Assembly (NCBI RefSeq): GCF_000151315.2
Contig: NW_011887303.1
Coordinates: 314,141 to 378,140 of the forward strand
Source of the DNA: Capsaspora owczarzaki ATCC 30864
Lineage: Eukaryota; Opisthokonta; Filasterea
DNA length: 64,000 nucleotides
Reading direction: 5' to 3'
The notes under the pieces are model-generated. The model worked only from the letters and a program-made list of their open reading frames with translations. It was not told the origin of the DNA and did not search any database. This document shows, piece by piece, positions 33,975 through 46,350 of this stretch; within the stretch, counting starts at the first letter, position 1, and each line of letters starts with the position of its first letter. The position numbers and the translations under genes are program-made.

Positions 33975-36076
33975 ATGAGCGACGCGTACTTTGCTGCAGA
34001 CGGATCGAGCGCGCTGATTGCCGGCGATTCCGTCCCGGCGTCGTCGTCGTCGTCCCAGCAGCAGGCCGACCAGCCGCCGCAGCGAGTGAGCGTCGGGGCG
34101 TCGTTCCTGGGCGAAGGTCGCGGCGGCGGTGAGGGCGCCTTCCTCGCCTCGCGCATGGCACGGGCGTCTGGGTCTGGGTCTGCGTCTGGCCAGGGGTCTG
34201 CGCAGCTGGGCGCTGGCGGGCGCATGGTGATGGGCTCGGCGGCAGGGCGACCGGGAGCTCCAGCGCCGCCGACCCAGCCAATGCCGCTGGTGTACACGCG
34301 CGTTGCGTCGGACTCGCTGGACGGCGATATCGAGGCTGCGTTCAAGCAGTACTACGTGATGAACATTGTGTCGAACAAGGCCGTGACGGCGAGCTCGCTC
34401 GTGCCGCCCGTCATGATGCACCGCGAGTCCGTCTCGTCTGCGATGGCGTCCATGCTGAACGAGCCGACGGCCGAGGACCTGGCTGCGCGTGCCTCTGCAG
34501 CAGCACGGATGCTGCGTGACGACACGCCCGAGCCCGAGACTGGCCAAGGAAGCACGCTCGGCGGCAGTCAGAACGAGCGCCGGAGAAAGCGTTTCCAGCA
34601 GATGATGGCCAACCGCGTCACCAATGTCGACCGATTGAACTGGGTGCTCACGGACGCAGACGCGGCAGGACACACGTTCGTGGGCAGGCGCGAGGACACG
34701 GGAAAGAGCTCGTACATGCTGTTCGTCTCGCAAGGCACCCACTTTGAGGTTGTCCCGGCCGCCAAGTGGTTCAAGTTTGTCCCAAAGATCCACTACAAGA
34801 CCATGTCGCTCGACGAGGCCGAGGAGGAGATGAGCAAGGGTCGTCGTCTCGAACGCGAAATCCAGTCAAAGCTGATCAAGCAAAAGGAGGACGAGGACGG
34901 GTTGCTCAAAGCGAAAGGTGCGTTGATGTTGTTTGTTGTCTCTCGATGTTTCTCCCTTCTCTCGCTCACTCTTCTCTTGAATGTTTTTGATGTTTTTTTT
35001 CTTTGCAGTGGAGGACGACGACGAGTTTGTGACGGTCAAATCCAACAACGACGACGACACCAGTGACTTTGCAGCGGCCAAAAAGAAGTCGCAGAGCAAA
35101 AAGGCTCGACGTCGCACACCTGGCGCCAACGGACGCGAAGAGGATGCCGATGATATGGACATTGATGATGACATGTTCGACGACGATGAAGAGGAGGAGA
35201 AGGGCGTGCCGACTGTTGAGGTAGGCTTGTTATTGGCTTGTCCAATTGCGTGTTCGAAAACCCAAACCCCGAGACGCTTATCGTTTTCTGGCTGGTTTTT
35301 TTGCTCTTCTTAGGACATTGAAGCTCGCGATGAGGAGGACGAGCTCATGGAGCTCACAGCTGCGGGCAGGGTAAGAGCGTGACATGCACCTCTCGTTGTC
35401 TTTGGTGCATCTTGATTTAATGATTGATATCTTGTTCGTGTGCTTGGATGATGCTGTGCAGCAAACAAGTCGCTTGGTGAAACGAGAACAAGATGACGAA
35501 GACGAAGCTGAAGACGTACGTTTGTTGATTCCTGTTGATCCAATCGAAACCAGCTCTGCATTTCATTGACTCGATGTGTGCTGTAGGCCGCCGCAAGTGC
35601 ACTTGCAGCTCACCAGTATCCATCAGCAAAACCGTTCAAGCGCGCAGCAGATGAGACCGAGACGTCGCAATCAAAGAAGGTGTGTAAGCAATTTTGGCTG
35701 TTGTTCCGCGACTTGAAATTTGGCTCTCAATTGAACACGTTGTCGGTCTTTTGTTATTGTGCAGCCCCGCTTGGACGGAAGCGACGCTGGTTCGGCCAAA
35801 AGTAAAACGGAGCCCGCTGCAGCTGCTGCTGCTGCTGCCGCCGCCGCTGCGCCCAAACCCAAAACCGACAAGACGACACTCGACGATGCGGTTGTCATCC
35901 GATTGCTCGCGCGAAAGCCGCTCTCCAGCAAAGATCTCACACACGCGCTTAAAAGGTATCTCACGGATGAGGCCAAAAAGACGCGCTTGCGAGATATTGT
36001 CAAGCGCCTGTGCTCCATCATAACGATCGACGACAAACCGCTCATTCAGCTCAAGCCAGAGTACATGCCAAAATGA
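33975..36076 (+). CDS. GTF2F1: Transcription factor IIF alpha subunit (RAP74)
   Basis: Six exons, 33975..34917, 35009..35220, 35314..35370, 35462..35515, 35587..35679 and 35765..36076, phases 1 then 0, encode 556 residues (human 517). The N-terminal dimerisation barrel shows HTFVGRREDTGKSSYMLFV, then FEVVPAAKWFKFVP and YKTMSLDEAEEEM, as in RAP74. The centre is acidic and Lys-rich and is split over several small exons. The C-terminal ~75 residues form the winged helix (VIRLLARKPLSSKDL, then LRDIVKRLCSII) that in animals contacts the FCP1 phosphatase and TFIIB. The protein works with TFIIF beta to load and steady RNA polymerase II. A Gly/Ser/Ala-rich extension of ~100 residues precedes the barrel. 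Confidence 0.94.
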
Positions 36077-36319
36077 ACTCGACGTTGACGGTGATTTGCA
36101 TTGACCATGCGTACTGTTGCGTTCAATGGCAGTCGGTTGTCACTTGGTTTTTGCGGGGGACAAGTGTTTTTCAACAATGTTCCAGAATTGACTTTATTCT
36201 TGCATCCATTCTAGCAGCTGAAAGGGGAAAAACTACTTGTTGAAACAAGCGAAAAATGCTAACATGTTGTATTCACAAAAACAAACGACCATCAACCCCA
36301 AACAACAGGTCGTCGTCCC

Positions 36320-38572
36320 TTATAGGGGCCCGGTCGGAGCTTGTGCGAGTGGTTGCTGCGGTGCAAGTGGTGCTTGTTGTCGTTCGGCCTCCTGGGCGTG
36401 GTACCGCACCAAGCTCTCGTGGAGATGTCGCTCCATGGCCTTGGCATCTGCTCGGCAGAGAAGGCCTTGCCCGACCATTTCGCGAGCGACGGAGGATGGC
36501 TTGTCCTTTTGAAGCGAGTACAAAAAGACAAGCTCGCGAGTCATGTTCTCTGGCATCACTATGCTCACGCCGAGGCGGATCATACCCTCTCCCTCTGGCT
36601 CAGCAATGCCATGCAGCAGGTTGAGGGCACGCCGCGACTCTTTCAGATTGATATTGGCAAGGGTTCCCCAGGCGCCGTCGGCCACCTCGCGCAGGAAATC
36701 GTTCAGCTGCTTCGGGAGCTGCTTGGGCGAGTACGGCACGTTGGTGCGCAGAATGTAGTGCGCAGCCATCACCTTGAGCATGGGAACTTCGTGCAAGAAT
36801 CGATGGTAGAGCAATTCTTCGGCATTTGGGCTGTGGCATCATAGGCAGCAAGCACACAAAGGAAGGAAGCATTGTGTATACAACGTTAGCAGGGTTTTTC
36901 GCTTCAGCAACTGTGCTGCGGAAGCGAGGATGGCACACTGTACCGAATCTCTTGCGGCGCAAGACAGGCAGAAATGAACTCGATGAGATCTGGATCCGTG
37001 AGCCGCTCGAAAGCCTGGGGTTTGTCGCCGCGAAGGACCTTCTGATAGAGCTCAACCGCGTTGGCACACTCGCTGTACGGCGTCTCTTCGGTGGCAATTT
37101 CAAGCACACACATGCCGAATGCGTAGACGTCGACCTTTGGCGAGTACCCGTCCTTGCCAGCCGCGTCCTCCATGGCCTGGAGCTCGGGAGCTTCGTACTG
37201 CGATGCGTCGGCGACTGTTCGAACATGCGTTCGGATGTCGTCCAGGCAAATGGCGCCGACCTTGGCAAGGCCATTGTGCATCAGAAAGATGCTGTCGCAC
37301 CTCACATTTCCGTGGATGATTGGAGGAACCATGCTGTGCAGGTAGCGCAGTGCAGAGAGAATTTGCCGACACCAGCGCTTCCACACCTTGGGGCTCACAA
37401 CCTTGTTGTTCTTTTTGTTCTTGCGGAGATATGCGCGAATGGTGCCAGAAGTCATGGACTAGAAGCAGCACAAGAAAAAAAAAAAAAAAGACACAGGTGG
37501 GTCAAATGAACCATCCGCACAACCAGCAACTTTGTGTTTTGTGTGTGGAGACGTACCTCTGTAATAAACACAAGACGCTGTTGGTCGTTATCCACCCAAA
37601 AGTCGAAGAAACGAACCAAATTGAGATGTTTGAGCTGAGTAAAGTCGGTAAACTTTTGCTTCAAGCGCTCCTGGTCTGTCGCCGTCAGTCGTTTCGTGGT
37701 GAATGTGATCTGATGGGAGGGACAAGTGCGCAAAGGGTTTGTTGGTCTCGATTCGAACGTGTTAACAGTTGGAGATGCAAACGCTTACCTGGTTCCAAAC
37801 GACCTCAAAGCCTTCCTCTGTATCGTACGCCAAATGCGCCTCATCGATGCCTGTTGATTCTTTCAGCATCACCTGTCAAAAGCCAGAGCGCAATCCATGA
37901 GTACGACAGTGATGGTTCCAATCGATAAATGGAGTGCTTCTCAGAAGCTCTGAGTAGTTCAATCGACGCAAAACCTGACCAGTTGCTCTCCTCTAGTTAT
38001 TGTTCAACTGCGCTCTCGACATGTCTGAGTGAACGAGTACGCTCAGAAGCCGAAATCTCTGAGAACTCCCCAAGTCGTCTCAGAAACCAGTCCGTCCTCC
38101 GAAGGCTTCCCTCACCTTATCCCCCTCCACCAAGTCGCTCTCTGCATGTCTCATAAACCTCCCCCCCCTCATCTCCCTCCTTCCTCCCTCAGACTGAGAT
38201 TACCTTCTTGCGCAGCTTTTGCCAGCGCCCGTTTGGACTCGTCTCCAGAATGTCGTTGTCGCTTGTCTCGCCATCTGCGTCCTTCGTGCTAGCTGCTGCT
38301 GGTGGTGCTGCTAATGCTGCAGTGTTGCTCGTATCTGCAGTGGCTGCAGTGGCAGTGGCAGTGGCAGTGGCAGTAGCGGGTTGTTGCTTTGGCTGGGCTT
38401 CCATTGTCGTCGCAGCTGCCATTGCAGCCGTCGTCGTCGTCGTCGTCGTCGTTGCACCCGTCGTTGCAGCCGTCGTCGTTGGGGCTGCAGCGGGTGTGCT
38501 TGCTAATGGCGCGCTGTTGGACGCTGGCACTCCGTTGTTGTTGGTGCCATTGCCAGCCATTGACGAAGCCAT
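36320..38572 (-). CDS. NRBP1: Nuclear receptor-binding protein (NRBP) pseudokinase
   Basis: Five exons on the minus strand, 38572..38204, 37872..37789, 37709..37557, 37458..36944 and 36830..36320, encode 543 residues (human NRBP1 535). The match starts at GRWQKLRKK and runs through GIDEAHLAYDTEEGFEVVWNQ, then LKHLNLVRFFDFW, WKRWCRQILSALRYLHS, PPIIHGNVRCDSIF and VDVYAFGMCVLEIA, ending in a helical domain. The HRD motif is replaced (HGNV) and there is no DFG, as in animal NRBP, so it should be a scaffold and not a kinase. NRBP is linked to WNK kinases and to ubiquitin-ligase substrate choice in animals. The first ~95 residues are Ala/Thr-rich low complexity. The start faces ADHFE1 across 291 bp. 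Confidence 0.93.
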
Positions 38573-38863
38573 CCCCCGAAAGTAAGTCAGTCAGTCAACG
38601 CTGCTGCTACAAGAGAACTGAACTCAATGCTCAATCTGAAAGAAGCCCAAAAGCAGTGAATGTACAAGCCAGTACAATGCAATATGAGACGATACAATGG
38701 GAGATCCAAATGGTGACTTTGAAATCGATGCTCAATGTCAACGCACTCTACAGAGTTCCATTGCGTTCAGTCTCTGACTCGCTCATTCTGTCTTACTGTA
38801 CTTGTAAAACCTGTCAAAACCGAACAACCCAGTCTCAGTCTCAGTCTCTTTTTTTTTTGGTAA
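38573..38863. promoter_or_regulatory. Likely shared promoter region of NRBP and ADHFE1
   Basis: 291 bases separate the two start codons, which face away from each other. No TATA box is convincing. The region holds repeated TCAGTCTC-like units near 38,830-38,846 and a T run before the ADHFE1 ATG. A bidirectional promoter is inferred from geometry alone. Confidence 0.4.
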
Positions 38864-41357
38864 ATGCTCAGATTGATCGCTTCAGCCACGGCAACCGCTG
38901 CGCCTTCCGTTGTTGCGCGTTCGCTTCTTCTGCCGATGCAACAAGGTGCACGATCAGCACTCGGAGGAGGAGCAACGACGACGAGCGCAGTGATGCTGGT
39001 GCAGCAGGCCAAGCGCGACCTGTGTGGCTGCCAACTGTCCGGCCTGGTTGGCTTTGATCACGATCACGAACATGATCATCATCATCATCATCATCGTGAT
39101 CAGAGCAACTTGAATCAGGCTCAGGCTCAGGCTCAGAGGCCCAAGAATGAGCGGTCGAGTGCTCAAATCCCGCTCGCGTCGTCCGTCTCGCTCCAGTCAA
39201 TGGTCAGGTCACTGCCAACGCGCAACGCGTCAACCTCAATCCCGAAGGACGTCGGACTCCAAGTCCACCATGACTATGGCTTTGAGGTATGCCAAGAGAC
39301 TTGCACAGCGCATACTGTCATCTGTATCTCACAGTGAGTGATTGTGCATCAATCTGCTTGGTTAGGTTACTGCAAATCGACTCAAATTTGGACGAGACGT
39401 GATTCACGAACTCGGCAACGCCATGCTCGACGTAAGGCTTTACAAGAGCGATTAACGCAATGGAACACTGTGTGTGTGGTGGGTTGTTTTCTGTATCGCG
39501 GTGCACGGCTGACGTTTTTGGCGAGTTTATGTCCATGCCCAACTCGGATTTGGTTCTAGGAACTGCGTTTGCAACACATTACCGGCCGTCGTGTCATGGT
39601 GCTCACAGATCCTCGCATCGCCAAACACGAGCGCTTCCAGCATGGCATTAACTCGCTGCTGGCCGCTGGGCTGGACGTATCCGTGTTCCAGGATGTTGCG
39701 GTAAAATGGGGTGCTCCACAATGACGATTTGTGTGTGTGTGTGATTGGTTGGCTCACCGTGCACGTCCAACACAGGTGGAACCCACGGACGACAGCTTCT
39801 TGGCAGCAGCCAAGTATGCAGCGGACGGCAAGTTTGATGCCTTTGTGAGGTAATTGTTTGGCTGGTTTTCGTGATGGCACAGATTTTTCCAGCGGCTTTC
39901 TATTGGTGCTCACGCATCGTGCTCGCACGAATCACTTGCTGGTAGCATTGGTGGCGGGTCTGTCATTGATACGGCCAAGGCTGCCAATCTGGTCTCCACG
40001 TTTCCGCATCCAGAGGGCCTGCGCGCGTACATTAACGCGCCAATCGGTCTTGCGGTCACTCCTCCTGGGTATGTTCCCTTGATAGACGAAGAGTTGGGAT
40101 TGGTTGCTTGACTCGACTCGTGCTTGTCTTTTTGGCGCGACACTCGTGAGGGGCGACTCACAATCTCGACTGTTGGACCTTCTCATAGCACCCTGAAGCC
40201 GCACATTGCCTGCCCCACCACCAGTGGCACGGGTGCGGAATGCACTGGATTTGCCGTTTTCGATTTGGTCAAGATGAAGTCAAAGACTGCGCTGGGTAGC
40301 CGCTTCTTGATTCCCTCGATGGCGATCGTCGATCCAGGCTTTATCGACACCCTCCCGCCCGCAGCTGTTGCCGCCAGTGGATTCGACGTCCTGTCGCACG
40401 CGCTCGAGTCGTACACGGCGCGCCCTTACAACAAGCGTCCCCTCGCTGCGGGCACGACCAAGCGCAACATTGTGCGCCCGTTGCACCAGGGATCCAACCC
40501 GTACTCTGATCTTGGATGCCTGCAAGCGCTTGCCATCTGCGGCGAGTACTTGGTTCGTGCCGTCAACGACCCCACCGATGTAGAGGCGCGCACGCAAATG
40601 AGCTTTGCCGCCACCCTCGCTGGCATTTCCATCGGCAATGCAGGCACGCAGGTTCCCCATGGCTTGTCCTACCCCGTCTCTGGTCTCGGAGTGACGCGAA
40701 GCTACCATCCGGGCGATGGCTACCCAGCCAAGGAGCCCATCATCCCGCACGGCTTTAGCGTGATGCTTCATGCTCCATCGGTAACCAGCGGATCTCCTCC
40801 TGTTGCTCTTATACTTTGATTATTGGTTGATTGGTGGCTTTCGCAACGTTTGCTGATGTTTTGGTTGTGGCTGTTTGTGGTTGGTTGTGATTGGTTGTGG
40901 CTGTTTGTGGTTGGTTGTGGTTGTTCAGAGCTTTTTGAAAATTGCCGAGCACGAGCCAACCAAGCTTCTCCGTTGCGCAGAAACACTGGCGCGTGCGATG
41001 GGTCGCAATGTTGACAAGGTTTTGGGCAATGGCGTGGCGCGGCCGCAGGACAGCGGAGCTATCGTTCACGCCCTGTTGGTGGATATCATGAAGGGAACTA
41101 AAGTTTGCCCCAGCGGATTGGCTGCCGTCGGTATCTTGGAATCGGACATTCCGTTTCTTGTGGAGCGTGCCGTTCCGCAGAAGCGAGGTGAGTGAACAGG
41201 CGTCTCTGGTTTTCTTGAAGGAACGGCCAACATTTTTGTCTGAAACTCATTCTGGTGACTTGTTTTTGTTTTTGCTGTAGTCCTCGACAATGCTCCCTTT
41301 GCCATCACCCCGACAGACATTGCCGACATTTACAAGAACTCTTTCAAGTACTGGTGA
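38864..41357 (+). CDS. ADHFE1: Hydroxyacid-oxoacid transhydrogenase (iron alcohol dehydrogenase family)
   Basis: Eight exons, 38864..39286, 39366..39431, 39560..39700, 39776..39849, 39946..40068, 40189..40780, 40929..41187 and 41281..41357, all in phase, encode 584 residues (human 467). Family landmarks are [46 protein letters not shown]-like [30 protein letters not shown] and [12 protein letters not shown]. The two His-containing segments and the Asp of [10 protein letters not shown] supply the metal ligands of group III alcohol dehydrogenases. The enzyme moves hydride between 4-hydroxybutyrate and 2-oxoglutarate in mitochondria. The N-terminal ~140 residues look like a presequence, with an unusual His-rich insert ([13 protein letters not shown]). 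PEX6 starts 185 bp downstream. Confidence 0.94.
40856..40926 (+). repeat. Tandem repeat in ADHFE1 intron (ttggttgtgg-type units)
   Basis: Units close to TTGGTTGTGG and CTGTTTGTGG alternate for about 70 bases, with a larger ~30-base unit seen twice. The array fills the end of the sixth-to-seventh exon intron and reaches to within a few bases of the acceptor. Confidence 0.8.
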
Positions 41358-41542
41358 ACAATATTCCAACGCTGGGAAATTGCATTGCATCGTTTTTGTG
41401 TTTTCCCAAAAAACAACAATCGCTCAAGCTCACAACGCAATAAACGCTGTTCATACACCAACATCGGCTTGCTATCAGCTTGTATTTTATTCATACATCA
41501 TACATTCAAGTATAGATCGCACGCAGTCTTAGAATTCACGAA

Positions 41543-44500
41543 ATGTTGCGCTGTCAAATTCAGCCAACTCGCTCAGGTTAACAATCCCACCACGAAACCC
41601 GACCAATTGTGATCTTGTTTAACTAAACTTGTGATTGTCTTGTGTGTTTGCAGGCGATGATGCTGATGATGATGATCGAGCTGGAGCTCGGCTGGTCTTC
41701 ACTGGGTCGGATTCAACCGAATTGGCAGTAGCAGCAACCGTCCCGACGCTGGCAGCCATCATCCGCCGAGGACACGGACAATCGACGAGTGCGATTGCAT
41801 CGTCATCACTGCTCGAGTCGCCTGCGGACGATGAGTGGGCGTCTGGCGCAGTAGTGGATGCGCACACGGCCGAGCTGGTCATGCTGCAGCTGGACCGGAC
41901 GTTGCTGCAGCCGGCTCTGCAAGCATCCAAAGCAAGCAGAGTACAAGACAGGGACTCCCATGACAATGGCAATGGCCGCCGTGGTGGAGAAGTTAGTCAA
42001 AGCAGGCTGGTTGCAGACAAGCGCTGGATTGCTGCGTTCGCGCCGGAATCGGATTCTCAGACAATCCACGTCGAATTCCCAGCCATCGCCATCCAGCTGG
42101 AGACAGTCACATTCACTGCTGCAGATCCGCATAACGCTGCTGGTATGGGGGTTTTCTCACAATCTTTTGTTGCATCCCGGGTGTTTTTTTGCCGACTGCT
42201 GTCTGACAATCTTGTTGCTTTGTTTGGTTGCTTGCTTGGTGATGTAGCCATTATCAAGGCCCTACTTGCTCAAGTCACCGCCCCGGATGCTACGCGACCA
42301 CTGCTGCTTGTGCAGGGAGACTCGTTGAATATTTCTGTGCTGCGAAGTGGCCTCCAAGTCCGCCAAGACGAACTCGTCGCGTTATCTGGGATACAGATTA
42401 CTGCATGTGTACCGTCTCTCGCTGGAATTGTCGCAAAAGGAACCACACGGTGTGTATTTACTCAAAATCTGCAAAAGTCTGCCCGTGAAGTCTCGCCGGC
42501 GCGCGTGCTCCAGCCTCTAACGACGCGACCAGAGCCCGCCAAAGCCCCACTCCTCCATTTCGGCCTGCAAAGCCCCGTCAGCTCGTTGCCATTGCATCCC
42601 TGGCCGTTCCTCGACTATGTGCCAATAGCTCTGCCGAATATTGATTTGCACTCCTCCGTTGGCTTGACGGTGAGCACGATGGTCTCGCTGGGCCTCTCGG
42701 CAGGCTGCTTTGCCACCATTGCACTCGCAACGCAGCCTACAATCACCCGTCTCATCTCTGTACATCCCGTGGCGAAGCCATCGGTGCTGGGACTTCGATC
42801 CGCAGCAGCGAATTGCGCTCCAGTGGGACATTTGTGGCAGGACAACTTGGCGTACATGTCCTTTGGGCTGTTGTTCAATTTGACAAACGCGTCGAACAGC
42901 GGGGCGCCTCGCCACTTCCCTTTCGTACAACCAGATCAATGGCAATCTGTCATTATTACTCCTGTGGCGCAAGAGCCAGAGTTTGCAGCCACCGCTACCA
43001 TCGCCGAACTCCACGCCAGTACCGAGACGTTTTCTCCCGCCGACCGCGACGCCCGTGTCGCTGCTCGAGACCAAGCCCTTGTTGCCTTCTTTTCAATTCC
43101 TCGCCTGCTCGCTCGAGGAGATGTGTTTTCAGTTTGCATCGAGTCAAAGCAGGCGCCACAATTGCCCGGTCCACGCCATTTGCATTTCGTTGTCAACGAG
43201 CTGACAGCGCCGTCGTCAGCACAGCCTGACCACTCCGTTTGGGTTGACGTCGAGCGCACTCGGCTTGTGAGCCATCTTTCTGCGCAAGGTTTTGCTTGTC
43301 CGCGCTTTGAAACCTCGCAGCTGGCTCGTGCCCTTTGCGGCGACAACTGGCGTGGGTCAGAGTTGACGCGTGCCTGTGCTCCAGTCGGTCAAGCAGACAC
43401 CTTTTCTCGGATTCTCGAGCTGGCAAGATTCACATTCCAGCACCGCCAAAACTCTGCGCTTCTCGTGCATGGCGCTTCGGGTGTTGGTAAATCTACGTTG
43501 CTTTCCACTGCCGCTCGTGCCATGGGCGTTTACTTGGCCGTCTTTGACTGCCGCGCGCTTGCATCAGGCAGCGACGTGTCGGAAGCGCAGGCACTTCAAC
43601 AATTGACTCTGTTTTTGGATCAGGCGAGCGATGCTGGGCCTGCGATCACCGTGCTGGACCACATTCACCTTTTGCGCTCAGTCGAGCGCGACGCGCAAGT
43701 TCGACAACAGCGCTCTGGCGGGATGGCAGCGCATGCTTCTGCGCACGAAGCCGTGTGGCCCGCAGCGGCCAATCTCCTCAGTCAATGGCTCGCCCAGACA
43801 ACAACCGGCGGCTCGAAATTGCTCATCGGCAGCTGCACTGGGAAGCCAGAATCGGTGTTGAACGATATTCGGGATGTTTTCGTGCAAGATTTGCACGTCG
43901 ACCTGCCAGAAATGGCTCAGCGACAAGCCATTTTGTCCGATTTGTGCACTGCGTCCGAGTTTGCTCCGGTTGAGGACCAGCTCGAGAGCATGGATGAAGC
44001 TCTGATTCCGCACCTGGCACTTGGTGCAGGAGTATCGCAAGTGGTACGTTCTCGGGTTGCTGCGGACGTCGATTTGTCGGCAATCGCGAAAAACACTGCG
44101 GGCGCGTCCCCGCGAGACCTTTGCCGACTCGTTTGGCTCGCCACATGCCGTGCAACCGACCGATTTACGAGTCTCTTGTCCAATCAGCAAATCCGTGAAA
44201 CTAGCCGGTTCAGCTCTCCAACGACCGATGGCATCAGCAGCCACGAGCAGATCGACCGCGCGATTGTTCTATCGGGGCTGCGCCTTACGGCATCGGACTT
44301 TGGAGCCGCTTTGGGTGCACTCAACTCGCGCGTTGTGGGCGGTGCAGGTGATGCGGGTGCCACTGCCTCCATCCCCAACGTGACCTGGGATGACGTTGGT
44401 GGGCTGGGCGCCGTCAAGCGAGACATTCTCGACACGATTCAACTCCCTTTGCAGCGCCCAGAATTGTTTGCTGGAGGACTCCAACGCTCCGGTCTTCTTC

Positions 44501-45351
44501 TCTACGGCCCGCCTGGCACTGGCAAGACGCTGCTGGCAAAGGCAGTCGCCACCGAGTGCTCGCTCAACTTTATCAGTGTCAAAGGCCCGGAATTGATCAA
44601 CATGTATGTCGGACAGAGCGAGAAGAACATTCGGGCAGTGTTTGAGCGCGCGCGGCGCTGCAAGCCGTGCGTCATCTTCTTTGACGAATTGGACTCGCTC
44701 GCTCCCAATCGTGGACGAAGCGGGGACAGTGGTGGCGTGATGGATCGCATTGTCTCGCAACTCCTTGCCGAGCTGGATGGAATGCAGAGCAACACGAACG
44801 TATTTGTCATCGGCGCGACCAACCGGCCAGACTTGATCGACCCTGCACTGCTCCGCCCAGGTCGTTTTGACCGCTTGCTTTATCTCGGTATCAGCGGCGA
44901 GCCAGAGTCGCAGGAACCAGTGCTGCGAGCACTCACTCGCAAGTTTCATCTCGACCCCAATCTGCAGCTGCTGGACGTAGCGCGACTGTGCCCTCGTAAC
45001 TTTACCGGAGCCGACTTGTATGCCGTCTGCTCGGACGCCATGATGTCTGCCATGCGTCGCCGTATCATTCAGCTTGAAAGTGGAGCAGGTAGGGCTGGTA
45101 TTTATTCGTTATTGTTGAGGCGAGGAGCCGCCGTGCTGACTTCATTCTGCTTTGTTGTTTTCGGCTACGGAGCAGAAGGAATTGACCAAGTCTCGCCAGT
45201 CACTGTTATTCTAGAAGATTTCAGCACTGCCATAGCCAGCATCAAGCCATCTGTCACCATGGCAGAGTTGGCGCGGTACGAGCAGTTGCGTGATGAGTAT
45301 GCTTCAGCAGCAGCAGCCTCTTCATCGTCTCCTTCTGGGCACAAGAACTAA
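41543..45351 (+). CDS. PEX6: Peroxin-6, AAA ATPase of peroxisome import
   Basis: Four exons, 41543..41576, 41654..42142, 42248..45088 and 45176..45351, all with phase 1 junctions, encode 1179 residues. The C-terminal D2 AAA domain is fully conserved: WDDVGGLGAVK, GPPGTGKT (Walker A), VIFFDELDSLAP (Walker B), NRPDLIDPALLRPGRFDR. The D1 domain keeps Walker A (GASGVGKST) but its Walker B ends LDHIHL instead of DE, as is usual for PEX6. With PEX1 it forms the ring that pulls the receptor PEX5 from the peroxisome membrane. The 34-bp first exon is inferred from an ATG with a matching donor phase. The 105-bp and 87-bp internal introns are multiples of three and free of stops, so the unspliced reading also stays open. 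Confidence 0.93.
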
Positions 45352-45860
45352 GTTTAATCAAATGATGGTGATTTGATGGCGTTCTTGTGCATCTGTGTTG
45401 ATGAATACATGATTTAATGCGAGTTGATGGATTTATAGCTCGATCTCTGTTCGACCGAAAGCGTTTTGCCCGTGTCGTCTCTCGTATGATGTATTTGTAA
45501 TATTGTCTATATTTTCAAACACGTGTTTCGTATGTTTTGATGGGCGAAGGGGATTCTCATACGAGGCATGTCGGTTGTGGAGGAAGTGCTCTGTCAGGTA
45601 ACACAGTTGCGTGCATGGTTTGTTCCAGTTTACACTCTTTTCCATAACTTTTAAACTGCTCCCTCCAACCAGTTCAATTCATATTATCCAACAACCCACA
45701 TGTATCGGCATTCTCGCAAGTCAAACGCGGCGCGATTTGATCAAGCACGAGAGCGGAAATCAGACCCGACAAGTCGCCAAAAAACCGCCATGCCTCGTAC
45801 AGCTTCACATGGCCCAAAATCCAAACCTCCACCTTGATAAAACAATGTGAATTTATATTT
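45352..45860. other. Intergenic region downstream of PEX6
   Basis: About 510 AT-rich bases between convergent ends of PEX6 and the microgene. It should hold both 3' UTRs. I see no coding pattern I trust and no repeat. Confidence 0.45.
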
Positions 45861-46092
45861 TCAATCGTATCTTTGCTCTTTCCTCGGCGGAAATTCGGGT
45901 CGATCATTGACTTTGAGCACTTCAAAGTCGCCTTGCTGCAAAACGAGCGAAAGCCTATTCCCACCCTCTGTTCGACTCCCACATCCACCCGTTCCAGTCT
46001 GCAAAACTCACGGAAACGATGTCAAATACACTCCCTCGCATATCAACGGAGTTGCGACCGATTCTCAGAAGTTCGCCGCGCTCAGTCGTCAT
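45861..46092 (-). CDS. Predicted two-exon 51-aa microprotein (unrecognised)
   Basis: Exon 1 is 46092..46012 and exon 2 is 45935..45861, joined in phase 0 over a 76-base GT-AG intron (donor GTGAGT, acceptor TTTTGCAG). The product would begin MTTERGELLRIGRN and end PPRKEQRYD. It has no transmembrane segment or signal peptide and ends in a charged Pro/Arg/Lys/Glu tail. Support: good donor and acceptor, intron length typical of the window, ATG in good context just downstream of a long poly-T leader on this strand, and a head-to-head position with MPP alpha (258 bp apart). I do not recognise the family. It could be a real small protein or a chance short frame. Confidence 0.45.
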
Positions 46093-46350
46093 TTTGGTAA
46101 GAATCAAGTCAAAATCCAAAATCCAAAAAAAAAAAAAAAAAAAAAAAGAAAGAAAGAAAAAAAAAAGAAGCGGCTGTTTTCTCTTGGCGGTCGTTTGTGG
46201 CTTTCCCCACCGTGACCTGCGATGGTGCTGCACTCGTCCAATTCCCCCAAGCTCAACTTTGCAACATACACTCACCGATTTCGCGTTTGTTGACCGAACT
46301 GGTCGTGATCTCGCTCAGGTCTCGCTTCGCTATCAAAACCACACAAAGCC
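46093..46350. promoter_or_regulatory. Likely shared promoter region of microgene and MPP alpha
   Basis: 258 bases between two diverging start codons. A run of about 23 A (46,125-46,147) followed by AAAG repeats takes up a fifth of it. Bidirectional promoter by position only. Confidence 0.35.
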
